The position numbers and the translations under genes were made by a program. The notes beneath the pieces were generated by a model. It ran no database searches. It saw only the letters and a list, made by a program, of their open reading frames with translations, and was not told the origin of the DNA. 64,000 bases of DNA, from assembly GCF_029229925.1 (NCBI RefSeq), contig NZ_CP107254.1, positions 682,001-746,000 of the forward strand, given 5' to 3'. Below are positions 25,766 through 34,820 of the stretch, in pieces (within the stretch, counting starts at the first letter, position 1; the number at the start of each line of letters is the position of its first letter). This DNA comes from Halorhabdus sp. BNX81. GTDB lineage: Archaea > Halobacteriota > Halobacteria > Halobacteriales > Haloarculaceae.

Positions 25766-27172
25766 TCAGGCCAGTTGCTCGGCGATAGCGCTCTCGAGCC
25801 GGTCGATGAACTCCTCTCGGCGGGCCGCCGGGATCGTCGCGCCGGCGGCGATGTCGTGGCCCCCGCCGTCCCCACCCACTGCGACGCTCGCCGTGTGGAT
25901 CGAATCCGAGAGGTCCAGCCCCTGGCGAACGAGCGTAGCTGTCCCCCGGGCCGAAACCTTCCGCTCGTCCTCGGACTTCCGGGCGAAGGCGACGATCGGC
26001 CGTTCGCGGTCGACGCCGGGGAGTCCGAGTGCCATGCCGGCGACGATCCCGACGATCGTCTCCCGGATAGCGTCGTCGGCGTCGAACCACTGGACTGTCT
26101 CGCCCGATTCGACGCCGTTCTCGCGGACGTACTCAAGGCCCTCCGAAAGGTTCCGCCGGTGATTCGCGAGCAATCGACGGGCGCGTTCGAGGGCTTCCTC
26201 GCGGTCGCCGAGACAGACTGCCAGCCCCACGTCGGCGCGTTCGTAGCGTGCGGTCGCGTTAAGAAGGGTCGAGAACTCGCTTGCGTCCCGAAGTTCCGTG
26301 CCCTGCGTCTCTTCTGAGAGCGTATAACTCGTCCCGACGAGTGAGTCGATCCGGTCCGCCGGCACGCCACGCTCGACACCACGCTGTACGAGCCCGCTGA
26401 CGACCGTCTGACGCTCTTCCGCGGAGAGATCGACCCATCGACGCCACTCGCCATCCACTTCGAGATCGATCCCGAGCGATTCCAGGAAGTCGATCGCGCC
26501 GGCTTCGTCGCCCGAAACCCCGGGAATCTGGGGTTGATCGGCGTATTCGAGCAGCTTCGGCAGCGGTCGGGTCTGTTTGCCATACAGCGCGATGTCGGTC
26601 GCCTCCTCGAGGACGCCTGCCCCCATTCCGTCCTCGACGATCGCCCGGTTGGCCCCGACGAGCTCGCCCCCGACGGCCTGCATGTCGCCGACGGCCCCGA
26701 CCACCGCGAGCGCGGCGAGGTCACGATTGTCATTGTCTTCCTCCAACGCGCGTGCGAGGAGGTAACTTGCCCCAGCCCCCGAGAGTTCGGATGCGCCGTC
26801 GATCCCTTCGAGGAGGGGATTGAGGTGATAGCGCGTCTCGGCGTCGGCCGGCTGGTGATGGTCGACGACGATCGGCTCGAAATCACCGTGCTGCTCGTGG
26901 TTCGCGATCACGTCGAGTTGGCCGCTCCCGAAGTCGGTGAAAAGCACCGTCTGAAAGTCTCGTGCGGCGATCGACGCGATTTCCTCGTCGTCGAGCTGGT
27001 TTTTGAAAACCGTGGTGGTGGGGATGCCCGCCCGTTCGAGGGCCGTCGTGGCGATCCCGGCACTCGTCAGCCCGTCGGCGTCGATGTGAGAGGCCAGGAG
27101 TACTGCTTCGGCCCGTCGAAGGCGATCGGCACACTCCGCGGCTCGATCGGCGAGTTTCGGCACGGGTGCCAT
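25766..27172 (-). CDS. DHH-family phosphoesterase, archaeal RecJ/GAN-like
   Basis: 468 residues. The DHH domain has SHIDADGLTSA (catalytic Asp residues), TDFGSGQ, VVDHHQPAD and GASYLLARAL. The C-terminal DHHA1-type domain has GGGHDIAAGATIP for substrate binding. Archaeal homologues are RecJ-like nucleases that associate with the replisome (GINS, GAN) or process short nucleic acids. A TATA-like GATAAAAAC lies about 28 nt upstream of the ATG, predicting a leaderless message. It is a lone gene. The metal-binding residues all appear present. Confidence 0.88.
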   Translation of the reverse strand: MAPVPKLADRAAECADRLRRAEAVLLASHIDADGLTSAGIATTALERAGIPTTTVFKNQLDDEEIASIAARDFQTVLFTDFGSGQLDVIANHEQHGDFEPIVVDHHQPADAETRYHLNPLLEGIDGASELSGAGASYLLARALEEDNDNRDLAALAVVGAVGDMQAVGGELVGANRAIVEDGMGAGVLEEATDIALYGKQTRPLPKLLEYADQPQIPGVSGDEAGAIDFLESLGIDLEVDGEWRRWVDLSAEERQTVVSGLVQRGVERGVPADRIDSLVGTSYTLSEETQGTELRDASEFSTLLNATARYERADVGLAVCLGDREEALERARRLLANHRRNLSEGLEYVRENGVESGETVQWFDADDAIRETIVGIVAGMALGLPGVDRERPIVAFARKSEDERKVSARGTATLVRQGLDLSDSIHTASVAVGGDGGGHDIAAGATIPAARREEFIDRLESAIAEQLA

Positions 27173-27394
27173 CGCTACCTCTTGGTTCGGACAGCGATAA
27201 AAACGTCAGGATCGGACGGATAAATCACATGCCGCTATATCAATGGTGGATGGCGCGGTATCTGCTCGTCAACCCGGAAATCGGCCGACCAGATCGTGAG
27301 CGCTTCCGGTCGATTACCGTGGTGCGCTTGACGGCGATTCGGTTGGCTCATGCCACGGGTCAAAAGTCAGCTCCGCACGGCCACAGCGACGCGG

Positions 27395-28990
27395 TCAGTC
27401 CGAACTTGCTGTCTCTCGATCCATCAGTGTCCGTCCCCCGATGTACAGCACACTCATCGTCGCGCCCCAGATCAGGTGGGTGAGCAACGACGGAAGCGAC
27501 AGGCTCGGCAGCATCGCCGGCTCGCCGACGAGGCGCAACCAGAGTGGCATAATGACGCCTGCGGCGACGAGCCAGAGGGCGATCGCCCACCCCATCCCGA
27601 CTGCCAGACACCATCTGACGTCTTCGGCGTAGGGGTCGGGGACGGACGCGAGGATTCCAGCGTACATCAACCCGAAGACGACGCTGTGGAACTCGTGGGT
27701 AATCCAGCCGACGAGTGGCTGGGCGCTCCCGTACAGCGAGCCGATGATCGGTACCACACCCGATGTCGCCTGCCCGACGACGCCCATCGTGACGCCGGCG
27801 ACCAGCGACGCCACGACAGCCATCCCCATTTCGACACGGGAAACGCCGAAAGAATCGGCGGCCCGGACAGTCGATCGCCCGGGGTGAGTCCCGGTTGATG
27901 CCAGCGGGATCGCCAGATCGATCGTGGTCGTCTCGCCATCGTCGCTCGTTTCGGCGTGGCCGCCGATCGTATCGAGGACAAGCCTGACGACGTTGAGCCC
28001 GAATCCGCTTGCCGGGTCGTCGTAGTCGCCGCTGGTCCCCTCTTCGAGGATTGCCCGCTGGGAGTTGGTCAACGCCGCTCCGTCGTCCGTGATCCGGAGA
28101 TGGGCAAATCGATCGTCGTACTCGATGGCGATCGAAACCTGCGTGGGGCCGTTGTCACGGTCGGCCCCCCGCCGGAGGACGTGCTCGATCGCGCGGACGA
28201 GCATTTCGTTGCCCCAGACCGTCACCGATTCGTTCGGCCGGCGTTGGACCTCGTAGGAACATTCCGCCACTTCCTCGGAGACAGTGCCGACAGCCCGATC
28301 GACCGTCGTCGTTACGTCCATCGCGTCGAGTCCGCGCCTGGCACTTTCGGTCGTGCGAGCCAGGTGTTTGACGTCTTCGACGGTCCGCTGGATACCGTTC
28401 GACTGGGTCTGTACTGTCTCGACGACGCGATCTTGCAGCTCCGGATCGTCGCGTTCGCTGAGAATACCGATCTGACCGTCGATCACCAGCACGGCGTTGA
28501 GAACCCGATCGCGCAGACTTCGGTTGAGAATCTCCAGGCGGTCGGTCTGCTGTTTGAGTTCCTCGCGCTGGCGTCGGTTCTCGGCAGCATAGACGCCCGT
28601 CAGTGCGCCACCCATGGCCCCGCCAATCAGGAAGTTCGACAGGGCCGGTTGCCATTGGACGCCACCGAGCTCCCCCATCTCGTCGACGCCCGATCCCATC
28701 AGCGTCAGGACGACGAGCAGAAACATTCCGGACGCGCCGATCGCCGTCCAGAGGGCTGTGGTTCGGACGTAGCGTCGATCGAACGAGCCGACGGTCAACG
28801 CGACCCCGAATGCCGATAGGGTCAGGCCGAGCGTCAGTGGGACGATGCCAGCAAAGGCAAACCGCAACGGTTGCTCTCCGACGGTGAACGTCACGGTAAC
28901 GCGAGTCAGGCCGAACCCGATCACCGCCACGATCAACCCAGCCGGTGAGAGGCGACGGTTCACGGCGGATCTCAGTCCGAACAAAGACAC
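27395..28990 (-). CDS. Histidine-kinase-like membrane protein with degenerate catalytic motifs
   Basis: 531 residues from GTG at 28990, with a TATA-like stretch (GGTATTTT) about 28 nt upstream; a TTG at 29038 is an alternative. Four or five N-terminal helices, a coiled coil (about 150-180), a DHp-like region, an HATPase_c-like domain (about 240-350) and four C-terminal helices are seen. The expected phospho-accepting His (usual haloarchaeal LRHNxxN) is replaced in LRDRVLNAV. The N-box Asn is Arg (EHVLRRGADR) and the G1 box is DDGAAL. SGFGLNVVRLVL (G2) is kept. It is probably not a working kinase and may act as a binding or scaffold protein. Confidence 0.75.
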   Translation of the reverse strand: MSLFGLRSAVNRRLSPAGLIVAVIGFGLTRVTVTFTVGEQPLRFAFAGIVPLTLGLTLSAFGVALTVGSFDRRYVRTTALWTAIGASGMFLLVVLTLMGSGVDEMGELGGVQWQPALSNFLIGGAMGGALTGVYAAENRRQREELKQQTDRLEILNRSLRDRVLNAVLVIDGQIGILSERDDPELQDRVVETVQTQSNGIQRTVEDVKHLARTTESARRGLDAMDVTTTVDRAVGTVSEEVAECSYEVQRRPNESVTVWGNEMLVRAIEHVLRRGADRDNGPTQVSIAIEYDDRFAHLRITDDGAALTNSQRAILEEGTSGDYDDPASGFGLNVVRLVLDTIGGHAETSDDGETTTIDLAIPLASTGTHPGRSTVRAADSFGVSRVEMGMAVVASLVAGVTMGVVGQATSGVVPIIGSLYGSAQPLVGWITHEFHSVVFGLMYAGILASVPDPYAEDVRWCLAVGMGWAIALWLVAAGVIMPLWLRLVGEPAMLPSLSLPSLLTHLIWGATMSVLYIGGRTLMDRETASSD

Positions 28991-29032
28991 GGTGTTCCAA
29001 GGGCGGTCGCTGCTGGCAAAATACCTTGGGTG

Positions 29033-29416
29033 GAGCAACCGGTAGTGTTCAGATAAGGATCTGTCCAGAGTGAGACTGCCCTGAAAGCCCTCACCAGTTT
29101 CGGTCCCGCGACTCGCTGCGCGCTTCGAGCCTTTCAGGCTCTGCAGTGCTTGCTTCGTCGGGGTTCCCGAAAGGGGAGGTCGGCGTTGCCGACCTCCTCA
29201 AACCGTGGCGGCAGGGAGACGGCGTCGCCGTCTCCATTCGAGGCGGTGCAACCGCCTCGCAGCCGCCACGCGTGGCTCGCCCTTTCATTTTACCAGAAGA
29301 CGCAGTCTTCTGGTCGCCCGAAAATCTTCGATTTTCGCAGGCCGCCAGGATTCGGCTGGAAAGCCAGCAGAAACAGACTCTTTGCTCGGTGCTTATCTGA
29401 ACACCGTCGAGCAACC
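29033..29416. mobile_element. 368-bp MITE-like insertion with palindrome array and 8-bp target duplication
   Basis: The element occupies 29041-29408. It is flanked by GAGCAACC at 29033-29040 and 29409-29416, an 8-bp target-site duplication. Its ends are inverted: GTGTTCAGATAAG is at 29045-29057 and its exact complement at 29392-29404, giving a 13-bp perfect core in a 17-bp imperfect terminal repeat. No transposase ORF is present. Inside are at least six hairpins, five of them perfect 8-10 bp stems with a 3-nt loop. A non-autonomous element mobilised by a transposase elsewhere is the best reading. Confidence 0.8.
29175..29368. repeat. Serial perfect palindromes inside the MITE-like element
   Basis: Stem-loops lie at 29175-29197, 29215-29235, 29239-29259, 29292-29314 and 29319-29337. 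Each has 8-10 bp arms and a 3-nt loop (GTT, GTC, GCA, GCA, TTC). A smaller one lies at 29355-29368, and a 5-bp one at 29127-29141. The arms differ in sequence, so this is not a tandem repeat but a series of independent hairpins. Confidence 0.88.
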
Positions 29417-29439
29417 CCGTTCGTTGTGAGGGAGGGCGG

Positions 29440-30174
29440 CTATCGATCGAGCTCGTCGACGGCTTCGGTGGCCAGTGCCTCGAACTCGGCCGTTTCGGGG
29501 ACGACGTCGACCGCGATCCCCTGCTCGCTGGCGGTCTCCCGTGTCGGCTCACCGATCGTCCCGACGACTGCGTCGGCCACTCCGTCGATCACCGCCTCCC
29601 GCTGGCCTCGCTCGCCCGCGATCGCCAGGAAGTGCTCGACCGTCAACGAGGAAGTGAAAAGCGCTGCGTCGAGGGTTCCGTCGACAGCGAGCTGTACGGA
29701 TTCTCCCGCTTCTTCGGGTCGGACGAGCCGATAGAGCACCGTCTCGTGGACGTACGCGCCGGCCGACTCCAGCCCGTCCAGCAACACGTCGCTGCCGTGG
29801 TCGCTGCGGGCGACCTCGACTCCCAGCCCGTCGACTTGCTCCCCGAGTGCATCGACGAGTCCGGACGAGGAGTACGTCTCGGGGACGACGTCGACCTCGA
29901 TTCCGTTCGCCCGGAGTGCCTCGGCCGTCGGCTCGCCGATCGCACACACTGTCGCGTCGCCGGGCGTCCAGTCGTCGGCCACCAGTTCGGCCCCGGTTTT
30001 GCTCGTGAAGATAACGACGGCCGCATCTGTACGGGGCTGAGCTCCGGTCGGCTCGACGCTGAGCATCGGGTCGGCGATCGGCTTCACGTCGAGCGATTCG
30101 AGGAGTTCGACCGCCGTCTCCAGTCGCTCGTCGTCCGGGCGGAAGACGGCGACAGTCGGCCGGTTGTCAGTCAT
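29440..30174 (-). CDS. hemD: Uroporphyrinogen-III synthase HemD
   Basis: 244 residues. The two-lobe HemD fold is recognised from VAVFRPDDERLETAVELLESL at the start, VIFTSKTGAELV, VCAIGEPTAEAL, AALFTSSLTVEHFLAIAG and VGTIGEPTRETA. It cyclises and rearranges hydroxymethylbilane to uroporphyrinogen III in haem, siroheme and cobalamin synthesis. The sequence is poorly conserved across the family, but position directly downstream of hemC (39 nt) settles the call. The MITE-like insertion lies 31 bp beyond its 3' end. Confidence 0.9.
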   Translation of the reverse strand: MTDNRPTVAVFRPDDERLETAVELLESLDVKPIADPMLSVEPTGAQPRTDAAVVIFTSKTGAELVADDWTPGDATVCAIGEPTAEALRANGIEVDVVPETYSSSGLVDALGEQVDGLGVEVARSDHGSDVLLDGLESAGAYVHETVLYRLVRPEEAGESVQLAVDGTLDAALFTSSLTVEHFLAIAGERGQREAVIDGVADAVVGTIGEPTRETASEQGIAVDVVPETAEFEALATEAVDELDR

Positions 30175-30213
30175 GTCTCTCCCTCCCGGTGCGGTGAGTG
30201 CCGGCGACCGGCC

Positions 30214-31335
30214 TCATGTGTCGTCGGCCTCCGCCATCTCCTTGGCGCGTTCGATCACCTCATCTGCACCGCGGTCGGCGAGGTCCTCGCCCAGCTCGCG
30301 GGCGGCGTCGACGTGGTTTTCGACCGGGAGTGCGCGTCGGTCGGCGATCTCCTCGGTTCCGTCGGGCGCGAGCACGCGGACTGTCGTCGTGACGACCCGA
30401 CCCTGGAACACCGCCCGGACGCCGATCGGGGCCACGCAGCCGCCACCCAGCGTTTCGAGGATCGTGCGCTCGACGGTCGCCTCGACGCGCGTGCGAGCGT
30501 CATCAATGAGATCGCGGATCGTCTCGGCGGCTTCGCCTTCCTCGGCCACGACGGCGACGACCCCCTGGCCAGGAGATGGAACGAACTGCTCGTCGGGGAG
30601 TGCCTGGAAGTCGAGGTGATGGGTCAGTCCCAGCCGATCCAGCCCGGCTTCGGCGAGCACGATCGCATCGTATTCGGTGTCGACTTCGCGTGCCGTGGCC
30701 CGGCGTTCGATCTCGGCGAGGCCGTTGAACCAGTTGTCGAACGACTGCTCGAACGTCTGGCCCGTCGCTTTGGTTTCCTCGTCGCCATTTTCGGTGGTTT
30801 CTTCTCTCTCTTGGGCATCCAGTCGCGCCGTATACTCGGCCTTGAGGGTGGGTGCGAGTAACTTTTCCACCCGCGTATCGACGTTGCCGCGCAGTGGCTG
30901 GACGTCGAGATCCGGGCGTTCGGCGAGCAACTGCGCGCGCCGGCGGAGACTGGACGTCCCGACCGTCGCACCCTCCGGAAGGTCGGCGAGTTCGGTCCCA
31001 TCGGGCGTCACCAGGACGTCGTTCGCCGGCGCGCGTTCGGGCACCGCGGCGACGGTCAACCCCTCGCGATCCTCCGTCGGGACGTCCTTCAACGAGTGGA
31101 CGGCGGCGTCGGCCTCGCCTGCCCGGACGCGCTCGTCGAGGCTGTGGACGAACGCGCCGGTCTTGCCGAGGCGATGGATGAGCTCGTCACGGAGCTCGTC
31201 GCCCGTCGTCTCGACTTCGAGGAGTTCGACCTCGTGACGGCGACTCTCCAGGGCGTCGCGTATCGCCCCGGTCTGCCGGAGCGCGAGATCCGACCCGCGC
31301 GTGGCCAACCGGAACGTCGTGGCACGGCTGCTCAT
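30214..31335 (-). CDS. hemC: Hydroxymethylbilane synthase (porphobilinogen deaminase) HemC
   Basis: 373 residues from ATG at 31335 (MSSRATTFRLATRGSDLAL); an in-frame codon at 31371 lies further upstream. Domain 1 has RGSDLALRQT and SLKDVPTEDREGL, and domain 2 has GTSSLRRRAQLL. The dipyrromethane cofactor Cys lies in GGGCVAPIG. It joins four porphobilinogens into hydroxymethylbilane. An acidic insertion of about 45 residues, rich in Glu/Thr/Lys, splits the region after EYTARLDAQ, making it longer than bacterial HemC. It is upstream of hemD on the same strand. Confidence 0.93.
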   Translation of the reverse strand: MSSRATTFRLATRGSDLALRQTGAIRDALESRRHEVELLEVETTGDELRDELIHRLGKTGAFVHSLDERVRAGEADAAVHSLKDVPTEDREGLTVAAVPERAPANDVLVTPDGTELADLPEGATVGTSSLRRRAQLLAERPDLDVQPLRGNVDTRVEKLLAPTLKAEYTARLDAQEREETTENGDEETKATGQTFEQSFDNWFNGLAEIERRATAREVDTEYDAIVLAEAGLDRLGLTHHLDFQALPDEQFVPSPGQGVVAVVAEEGEAAETIRDLIDDARTRVEATVERTILETLGGGCVAPIGVRAVFQGRVVTTTVRVLAPDGTEEIADRRALPVENHVDAARELGEDLADRGADEVIERAKEMAEADDT

Positions 31336-31419
31336 TAGCCGTGTGTCCACGGTCGAGCGGGATAACCTCACCGCTCGACGCTGGCGATAGCTGGCCCGGA
31401 TCGAAGTGCCGCCAGCCGA

Positions 31420-31965
31420 TCAGTACGGCTCGTCTTTCAGCCCCAACACGTACGCGAGCGCGTTCGTCGTGACGTGCAGGATGGGAGTCAGGATGACGAC
31501 GACTGCCAGCACGGCCGGCGTGAACGTCTCGCCGAACCAGGTTGGCGCGGCGAGTGCGGCCAGGCCGAGCGCGCCGAGTACGAAATCGAGTTGGTCGAGG
31601 CCGGGGACGGGCGCGCCGCGCTGGCGATCGAGGCGGCGTTTGATGAACGAGGCGGCGATGTCACCGACCATCGCGCCCAGTGCCAGCGCGACGGCGGCCG
31701 GGATCGGGAATCCAGGCAGAGCGACGCCGATCGCGTCGCCAATGGCGGGTGCCGCGGCGTCGAGTGCGAGCGCCAGGGCGGCCCCCGCTGCGGTGCCGGC
31801 GACCGTGCCACGCCAGGTCTTGCCGTCGCCGAGCAGGCGCGCACCGCGATAGGTTCGCCCGCCGTCGATCGGCTGACCGCCGCCGGCCAGCACGGCGACG
31901 TTGTTGGGGAGATATGCGGGCAACATCGCCCAGAACGCGATGACGACGACCGAGAGCCACGACAT
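31420..31965 (-). CDS. carS: CDP-archaeol synthase CarS
   Basis: 181 residues with about five membrane helices. The motif region [12 protein letters not shown] after [12 protein letters not shown] and the C-terminal [16 protein letters not shown] match the DUF46/CarS family. CarS activates 2,3-di-O-geranylgeranylglyceryl phosphate with CTP to form the CDP-archaeol precursor of all polar ether lipids, at the cytoplasmic membrane. Length is right for the family. It is a single gene 84 bp from hemC, on the same strand. Confidence 0.9.
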   Translation of the reverse strand: MSWLSVVVIAFWAMLPAYLPNNVAVLAGGGQPIDGGRTYRGARLLGDGKTWRGTVAGTAAGAALALALDAAAPAIGDAIGVALPGFPIPAAVALALGAMVGDIAASFIKRRLDRQRGAPVPGLDQLDFVLGALGLAALAAPTWFGETFTPAVLAVVVILTPILHVTTNALAYVLGLKDEPY

Positions 31966-32085
31966 CTTTCCCGGCGATACGATGGCCGTCAGTTAAAGAC
32001 ATCTGATTCCGCTCGTGGCGTGGTCGGTTTGATCCGGCAAGCATGTGCCCCCAGTTCTGAAGTCCGTGGCCGGCCAAGAGAGGAT

Positions 32086-32283
32086 ATGAGCAGTTCCGGT
32101 CTCTGTGGCATCTGCGGTCGCACCGGTGCCGGGTACACTTGCGATAGATGTGGCTCGCTCGTCTGTGAGCGCCACTACGAGGCGTCGGTCGGATTCTGCG
32201 TCGAGTGCGCCCGCGAAGTGGGCGGTGGCGGGCAACCGAGTGGGGACGATCAGCCGGACACCGGCGACACCTATCAGTTCTGA
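32086..32283 (+). CDS. Small HIT-type zinc-finger protein
   Basis: 65 residues from ATG at 32086, preceded by GAGAGG. The Cys/His pattern CGIC, CDRC, C then H, and CVEC (Cys 7, 10, 19, 22, 27, His 30, Cys 38, 41) fits a HIT-type double zinc-binding finger. A Gly/Asp-rich tail follows. In eukaryotes HIT fingers occur in RNP and chromatin complexes; in haloarchaea the role is not known. It overlaps the 3' end of the convergent membrane-protein gene by 10 nt. Confidence 0.82.
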   Translation: MSSSGLCGICGRTGAGYTCDRCGSLVCERHYEASVGFCVECAREVGGGGQPSGDDQPDTGDTYQF

Positions 32284-32981
32284 CTCGACGACGAGAAGAT
32301 CGTACACGTGAGCCACCCTATCACCCGGGCGACGGCGTTGACGAGATGGAGAGCCACCAGCAACACGATCACACCGACGACCGACGCGGCGAGTGCTTCC
32401 GGGAGCGTGTCGATGACGATGGGACCGAACCCGCCTGCTCCGGCTGAACTATCGATTGAGAGCGCCCCCAGTTCGACGGTCGACCCCTCGCCGGTCAACA
32501 GCTCGTAGCGAACGCCGGGCAACCAGTACACCAGCGGCGCGACCAGTAGCGTCAGTGGGATCACCAGCCCGAGTGTGAGCGCGACGAACGCGACAGTGCC
32601 GACGATGAACTGCGCCGGGAAATAGACAACCATCCCGTAGTTGTGGCGGTCGGTTACGACCGTCTTGGCATAGTCGCGGACCGACAGCTCGTCCGCGTCG
32701 GTGGGTGTCCAGGTCGCGTCGACGTTCAGCAGCCCTCTTGCGATCCGTGTTTCGATCACACCCGCATAGTCGGCGGCTCCGAGGACGCCGATTAGAATTG
32801 GGACGCCGATCACTAGCGGGATCAAGACGATTCCCAGAGTGATTCCAGTGAGAAACAGCGTAAAGTACGCGATCCCCAGCGGGAACCGCAGGAACATGTA
32901 CGCCAGGTTGCGATACGTTCGCTTCGCCACCACGACGCCAAGGATGCGACGCGACAGCGATCTGTTAGACGTGGCCGTCAT
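32274..32981 (-). CDS. Multi-helix membrane protein resembling the histidine-kinase 'Sensor' domain
   Basis: 235 residues. Two or more N-terminal helices (LGIAYFTLFLTGITLGIVLIP and PLVIGVPILIGVLG) are followed by a central soluble part with LSVRDYAKTVVTDRHNYGM, then two further helices and a C-terminal helix at about 195-220. The layout (FLRFPLGIAYFTLFLTGI and later YFPAQFIVGTV) matches the stand-alone putative sensor family that precedes bacterial two-component kinases. No kinase is adjacent. Function unknown. Confidence 0.72.
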   Translation of the reverse strand: MTATSNRSLSRRILGVVVAKRTYRNLAYMFLRFPLGIAYFTLFLTGITLGIVLIPLVIGVPILIGVLGAADYAGVIETRIARGLLNVDATWTPTDADELSVRDYAKTVVTDRHNYGMVVYFPAQFIVGTVAFVALTLGLVIPLTLLVAPLVYWLPGVRYELLTGEGSTVELGALSIDSSAGAGGFGPIVIDTLPEALAASVVGVIVLLVALHLVNAVARVIGWLTCTIFSSSSQN

Positions 32982-33054
32982 GGATCGATCTTTTGTTGCC
33001 CGGGGATACGAAAAGGCGGCCCAGATTACGCTGTCACCAACTCGCCGTAAGATT

Positions 33055-33909
33055 TTATCCGTCTCGATGACGGTTCAGTTTCCGTTTGAGCCGCTTTGCC
33101 GACTCGCCGGCTGCCCGGTAGTAGGCATCCGGATCGGCGTCGCCCGGCCCGCCCGCCTCCTCGCCGGCGAAGATGATCCCCCGCGAGGAGTTCACGAGGC
33201 CGACTTGTGGGTCGACACCTGGCACCTCCGCCAGCCCGTGCTCGACGGCAGCCTCGGCGTCCCCACCCTGCGCGCCGACGCCCGGCACGAGGAAGGGGAG
33301 GTCCGGAACCTGTTCGCGCAGGGATTCGAGTTCCTCCGGGGCCGTTGCACCGACGACCAGGCCGACGTTGTCGTTGCGGTTCCACAGGTCCGCGAGCGCC
33401 GCGACGCGTTCGTAGAGCGCCTCACCGTCTTGGAGTTCGAGGCCCTGGAGGTCCGCCCCGCCCGGGTTCGAGGTCCGACAGAGGACGAAGACGCCGGTCT
33501 CCTCGCGGCTGAGAAACGGCTCCAGGGAGTCTCTGCCCATGTAGGGGTTGACGGTGATCGCGTCGGCGTCGAGACCGTCCCCGTCGAGCACTTCGGCGTA
33601 CTGGCGGGCCGTGTTGCCGATGTCGCCCCGCTTTGCATCGAGCAGGACTGGCACGTCCTTGCCGTGGGCGTAGGCGATGGTTTCGGCCAGCGCGCGCCAG
33701 CCGTCGGGGTCCTCGTAGAACGCGGCGTTGGGTTTGTAGGCGGCGGCGTGCTCGTGGGTCGCGTCGATGATCCGGCGGTTGAACGCCCACCGCGGCAACT
33801 CCCGGTCGGCGAGGTGCTCTGGAAGACGGTCGGGATCGGGATCTAAGCCCACCGAGACGACGCTGTCGACCGCGTCGATCCGGCCGGCCAGTCGCTCGAA
33901 GAAGGTCAT
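33055..33909 (-). CDS. pyrF: Orotidine 5'-phosphate decarboxylase PyrF (type 2)
   Basis: 284 residues from ATG at 33909. GGAGG lies 6 nt upstream, which favours this over the GTG at 33915. The catalytic DAKRGDIGNTARQYAEVL (Lys-Asp pair) and PVLLDAKRGD strand are present, with SVGLDPDPDRLPEHL at the N-terminus and VNSSRGIIFAG as the phosphate loop. It makes UMP from OMP in pyrimidine synthesis. It is of the longer (~285-residue) class. It is divergent from the HAD-family gene. Confidence 0.93.
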   Translation of the reverse strand: MTFFERLAGRIDAVDSVVSVGLDPDPDRLPEHLADRELPRWAFNRRIIDATHEHAAAYKPNAAFYEDPDGWRALAETIAYAHGKDVPVLLDAKRGDIGNTARQYAEVLDGDGLDADAITVNPYMGRDSLEPFLSREETGVFVLCRTSNPGGADLQGLELQDGEALYERVAALADLWNRNDNVGLVVGATAPEELESLREQVPDLPFLVPGVGAQGGDAEAAVEHGLAEVPGVDPQVGLVNSSRGIIFAGEEAGGPGDADPDAYYRAAGESAKRLKRKLNRHRDG

Positions 33910-34051
33910 ATTCACCCTCCGGCCCCCCTCGACTCAAGTATTTCCATGTGGGCGACGACTTCCTCGCTCCTCTCGTGCTCGGTCTGTCAACGCGACCCAG
34001 ACGTTGCGTCGAACACAACACTCAATTGTGCCTCCGCTGTATCCTCTCTCG

Positions 34052-34711
34052 ATGACCGTCAACGCGGTGGTCTTCGACCTAGATGAGACGCTGGCCGTGA
34101 CCACGCGCGATCGGGGGACGCTGATCGAGGAGGCGACCGCCGTCGCCGGCGGCGACCCGATCGAGTACACGACCTATCAGGATACCCACCACGAGGCAGT
34201 CACGAGCGAAACGCGGGCCCCTATTTTCGAGGCCGTCATCGACGACGAGACGGTCGATCCCGACGCCGTAGCCGACACCTACCGCGAGGCGGTCAACGAC
34301 GCGCTCGTTCCGGTCGATGGCGCGAGTGACCTGCTCGCCCATCTCACCAACGGCGCTGGCTACCGCGTCGGCGTGTTGACCGACGGGCCGGTTCGCGCCC
34401 AGCGGAGCAAACTCGACGTGCTCGGGTGGGATGACTATCTCGACGCCAGCGTCGTGACCGGGGCCTTAAAGACGCGCAAACCCGATCCGATCGCGTTCGA
34501 GGCGATCCTCGAGGAGATGTCTGTCCGCCCGTCCGAGGCGGTGTACGTCGGCGACAAGCCGGAGGTCGACGTCGCGGGAGCCAAAGACGCCGGCCTGGCC
34601 GCGGTGCAGGTACTCTATCCCGGTGGTCCCGAGTTGCACCCGCGGGCCGACGCCGCGGTCGATCGGGACAAGCTTCGGACGGATTTGCTCGACGTTCTCG
34701 CCGGCCTGTGA
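34052..34711 (+). CDS. HAD-superfamily hydrolase (phosphatase)
   Basis: 219 residues from ATG at 34052. Motif I is VFDLDETL with nucleophile D9 and D11. Motif II lies in VGVLTDGP, and motif III is KTRKPDP with its Lys. Motif IV is YVGDKPEVDVAGAK. The cap is an alpha-helical insert after motif I (subclass C1), as in phosphoglycolate phosphatase-like enzymes. The substrate cannot be told from the sequence. The gene lies upstream of a CNNM/CBS protein with a 109-bp gap, and the two may be independent. Confidence 0.88.
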   Translation: MTVNAVVFDLDETLAVTTRDRGTLIEEATAVAGGDPIEYTTYQDTHHEAVTSETRAPIFEAVIDDETVDPDAVADTYREAVNDALVPVDGASDLLAHLTNGAGYRVGVLTDGPVRAQRSKLDVLGWDDYLDASVVTGALKTRKPDPIAFEAILEEMSVRPSEAVYVGDKPEVDVAGAKDAGLAAVQVLYPGGPELHPRADAAVDRDKLRTDLLDVLAGL

Positions 34712-34820
34712 GCGGGCGGCGACGTGGCCCGTGAATCCGTTCGATGATTTTTGTATATGGAACGAGAGGCATAGATATGCGCTTGTTACAATCGAGCGGT
34801 AGTCCTTGCTGGTGGCACCG

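Noticed and set aside
27230-27483. Small plus-strand ORF beginning MPLYQWWMARYLLVN
   Set aside because: It runs into the 3' part of the antisense kinase-like gene, has poor codon bias and no clear promoter at the right distance.
29146-29400. 84-codon ORF inside the MITE-like element
   Set aside because: Its composition follows the hairpin arms, it has no homology that I recognise, and the element has no transposase-like motif.
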